DNA of 64,000 nucleotides from an uncultured Desulfobacteraceae bacterium (GTDB lineage Bacteria > Desulfobacterota > Desulfobacteria > Desulfobacterales > UBA5852): contig CAJXSL010000013.1 of the NCBI GenBank assembly GCA_913060875.1, positions 1 to 64,000 on the forward strand. The letters are read 5' to 3'. The notes under the pieces are model-generated. The model searched no databases. It had not been told where the DNA came from and worked only from the letters and a program-made list of their open reading frames with translations. Below, in pieces: positions 61,909-64,000 of this stretch (position 1 is the stretch's first letter; every line of letters starts with the position of its first letter). The translations under genes were made by a program, and so were the position numbers.

Positions 61909-63549
61909 TTGAAACCTTTCCTTGCTTTCGCCATACCCTTGTTGATCTGGGCCCTGTGCCTTGGCGCCCCGCCTGCGGCCCTGGCCGCCGGGGACTACTG
62001 GCCCGATCAACAGTGGCGCAAGGCCACCCCCGAAAGCCAGGGGATGTGTTCGGCAATGCTGGCCGACATGCTGGACAGGCTCTGGCAGAAAAACCTTGAA
62101 GTCGACAGCATCCTGATTGTCCGCAACGGTTACGTGGTTCTCGACACCTATCAATTCCCCCGGACGCCGGAAGCGCGGCATGATCTCCATTCCTGCACCA
62201 AAAGCATTTCATCGACGCTCATCGGTATTGCCATCGATAAAGGCTATATCGCTTCGGTCGCTCAGCCCCTGCTGGACTTTTTCCCGGACAAAACCCCCCG
62301 GCATCCGGATAAGCGCAAACAGCAAATCACGCTGCAGGATGTGCTGCGGATGACAACCGGTTTAAAGTGCCGGGACTCGATCCACCACCAGTGGGCCGGA
62401 TTGAGGGCATTGCGCGGCAGCACGGATTGGGTACAGCATATGCTCGACCTTCCGATTGCCGAAGCGCCGGGCACGCGGTTTGAATACTGCAACGGGGCTT
62501 CGTTTCTGCTGACCGCCATTATCCAGCAGGTAACGGGCCAGCCCGGCCTGGCGTTTGCCAAGGAACATCTGTTCACCCCCCTCGGCATACAGGATGTCGA
62601 CTGGCCGGCCAACAGCCGGGGCCAGACCATCGGCTGGGGGCGGCTTTGCATGCGCCCCCGCGACATGGCCCGGTTCGGGTATCTTTTCCTGAAAGATGGA
62701 CGATGGAACGGGCGGCAAATCGTATCGGCCCAATGGGTGGCGGATGCCACCCGCAGCCATATACCGGTGGGTCGGGCGTCCGGCTACGGATACCAATGGT
62801 GGGTGATGGGGCCCGGGGAGGTCGCGGCCATTGGATACAGGGGGCAACGCATCTACGTTTCGAAGCGTCACAACATGGTGGTGGTGTTTACCGGCCGCCT
62901 GGCCGCATTGTCGCGGTTTCTCCCGGCGGGCCTTTTCCGGCGCTACATCATGCCGGCGGTCAAATCCGATCGGCCGCTTCCGGGAAACCACGCCGCTTTC
63001 GCGCGGTTGCAATCGTTGGATCAGTTCTGGCAGACGGCCAATTATGCCGACCGGGACACACGGCGGCAGGCAATGGCCCCGGGGTCCTCTCAGCCCCAAT
63101 GGAAGCCGTATGTGAATCCATCCATGGGTTTTTCGTTGACTTATGACGCCGACCTGGGCGACAGCGGGCCGGAGCTTGTCCCTCCCGTCGTTTTTCAAAA
63201 AAGCGGGTTGACGGGTTTTCCCGTTGTGACGGTGGTCTGCGACGACATTCCGGACGGATTGAAGCTGGCCGACAGTGAAGATTATATTGTAAGGCAGCTC
63301 GCGCAAACCCAAGGGGTAAACCATATCCAGGTCAAGCATAAGGAACGGATCCGGCTGCCGGGCGGCGAAGGCAACTTTTGCATCATCAAGCTGAAATATC
63401 TCGGCTATAATTTGACCGCCTACGGGGTTGTCGGCTACAGGGAGAAGACGTTGATCGGCGTGTATGCTGTCGGAGGGGGGCTGGAAACACCCCTCGCCCA
63501 TTTGGAACACATGGTTCGAAGCTTGCGGATTGAATCCCTCCAGCCATGA
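61909..63549 (+). CDS. Exported serine hydrolase of the beta-lactamase (class C/D,D-peptidase) fold
   Basis: A 546-residue protein with signal peptide and beta-lactamase-fold domain: SxxK (SCTK, Ser95/Lys98) and the YxN motif (YCN, Tyr193). The start is TTG 61909 behind GGGAG. The C-terminal 170 residues form a separate domain (FSLTYDADLGDSGPELVPPVVF...) of unknown role. It may be an esterase, D-aminopeptidase or carboxypeptidase rather than an antibiotic-degrading enzyme. Confidence 0.82.
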   Translation: MKPFLAFAIPLLIWALCLGAPPAALAAGDYWPDQQWRKATPESQGMCSAMLADMLDRLWQKNLEVDSILIVRNGYVVLDTYQFPRTPEARHDLHSCTKSISSTLIGIAIDKGYIASVAQPLLDFFPDKTPRHPDKRKQQITLQDVLRMTTGLKCRDSIHHQWAGLRALRGSTDWVQHMLDLPIAEAPGTRFEYCNGASFLLTAIIQQVTGQPGLAFAKEHLFTPLGIQDVDWPANSRGQTIGWGRLCMRPRDMARFGYLFLKDGRWNGRQIVSAQWVADATRSHIPVGRASGYGYQWWVMGPGEVAAIGYRGQRIYVSKRHNMVVVFTGRLAALSRFLPAGLFRRYIMPAVKSDRPLPGNHAAFARLQSLDQFWQTANYADRDTRRQAMAPGSSQPQWKPYVNPSMGFSLTYDADLGDSGPELVPPVVFQKSGLTGFPVVTVVCDDIPDGLKLADSEDYIVRQLAQTQGVNHIQVKHKERIRLPGGEGNFCIIKLKYLGYNLTAYGVVGYREKTLIGVYAVGGGLETPLAHLEHMVRSLRIESLQP

Positions 63550-63645
63550 CATGCCCGCCGGTTTAGCCGGTCGACAACGCCGTATCCATTGACTATGGCG
63601 GCATGGTAACAACAAGAAAAAACGCATCAAGACGGGAGATGAATC

Positions 63646-63912
63646 ATGGCCGTAGGGTGGTCCCGTGACGGGGATGTGCAGGAACAAATCGACGCCAGCG
63701 TGGCGGACGCCGTCAAGCTGGCCCGCAGCCGGCTGCCCGAAGGCGAAAGCCGGACCCATTGCGAGATGTGCGAAGAACCCATCCCCGAGGCGCGGCGCCA
63801 GGCCATCCCGGGCGTGCGCCTGTGTGTCGATTGCCAGGCCGGACTGGAAAAGCGCCAGGCGGCGCCGGCGCTTTTCAATCGGCGCGGCAGCAAGGACAGC
63901 CAGTTGAAGTGA
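63646..63912 (+). CDS. DksA/TraR-type C4 zinc-finger protein
   Basis: An 88-residue protein with the C-terminal zinc finger HCEMCEEPIPEARRQAIPGVRLCVDCQ (Cys residues at about 39, 42, 60, 63). The N-terminal coiled coil of DksA is reduced, as in the short YbiI/TraR group, which may bind RNA polymerase. GGGAG precedes ATG 63646. No further gene is seen in the last 88 bases of the window. Confidence 0.82.
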   Translation: MAVGWSRDGDVQEQIDASVADAVKLARSRLPEGESRTHCEMCEEPIPEARRQAIPGVRLCVDCQAGLEKRQAAPALFNRRGSKDSQLK

Positions 63913-64000
63913 GTGGCGCATTCTTCCGGAGGTGACGCGATTGTAAAGGGCTGCGGGGCAACGGTTTCCGATACAAAAGGACTTCAGGGAATAGGGAATT

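Noticed and set aside
62362-63921. Minus-strand open frame of 519 codons
   Set aside because: Antisense to the serine hydrolase and zinc-finger genes; low-complexity composition typical of shadow frames.

Overview
The window looks like an accessory-rich piece of chromosome from a sulfate-reducing deltaproteobacterium (Desulfobacterota, Desulfosarcina-like). Support: a DsrP-type quinone oxidoreductase subunit, several DUF3786 and four-cysteine Fe-S (AcsC/CdhE-type) domain proteins, a DUF169/NifX-like pair, a LarA-type nickel racemase, a GEMM-I riboswitch of the kind common in Deltaproteobacteria, and a high density of small non-coding inverted-repeat elements. Genes are mostly GC-rich. The stretch from about 35.4 to 38.0 kb is clearly AT-rich and looks imported. 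No rRNA, tRNA or CRISPR array was seen.

Layout. 1-2.6 kb (minus): end of a surface-polysaccharide export locus (sulfotransferase cut by the window edge, Wzt-like ATPase, Wzm-like permease), with a promoter, GEMM-I riboswitch and intrinsic terminator upstream at 3.4-3.6 kb. 3.9-9.1 kb (plus): three exported proteins (HtrA-like protease, DUF3352-like lipoprotein, FG-GAP propeller protein). 9.3-15.6 kb (minus): a TetR/HlyD/double-ATPase/two-permease drug-export operon in the order of E. coli cecR-ybhGFSR, with a palindromic operator. 15.8-20.6 kb: PPOX protein, MBL hydrolase and two paralogous porin-like outer-membrane proteins. 20.9-22.1 kb: Fe-S domain protein and PAS protein. 22.7-30.0 kb: divergent metabolic block of aminotransferase and GlcD-type FAD oxidase (minus), and a polar amino acid ABC importer plus LarA (plus). 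30.0-33.1 kb: two DUF3786 genes around a gene fusing a four-cysteine Fe-S domain to a LuxR-type DNA-binding domain; both DUF3786 promoters carry the same 18-bp palindrome. 33.7-35.3 kb: lipoprotein and TraB/GumN protein. 35.4-38.0 kb: integron-cassette-like segment with an OLD-family nuclease. 38.2-43.1 kb: methyltransferase, MBL hydrolase, P-loop kinase, orphan DsrP, TetR. 43.3-53.0 kb: Ntn hydrolase, lipoproteins, cyclase, lipase-like lipoprotein, DUF169 and NifX-like proteins, VOC lipoprotein, glycosyltransferase. 53.1-56.9 kb (minus): MlaD-like lipoprotein, histone-deacetylase-family enzyme, CoA-transferase. 57.7-63.9 kb (plus): amidase, HEAT/WD40/caspase lipoprotein, serine hydrolase, DksA/TraR zinc finger.

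Many intergenic gaps hold dispersed repeats: (A) elements ending in a CCGAATATTTCATGAAAT-type palindrome, two of them full ~260-bp MITE-like copies; (B/C) ~145-bp and 124-bp inverted-repeat elements; (D, E) single MITE-like elements; (F) four copies of a ~260-bp repeat beginning with a long hairpin; (G) three copies of a conserved block joined to a variable 7-bp tandem array. The strongest candidates for undescribed biology are the Fe-S/LuxR regulator with its palindromes, the riboswitch far upstream of a polysaccharide exporter, and the cassette-borne OLD nuclease.
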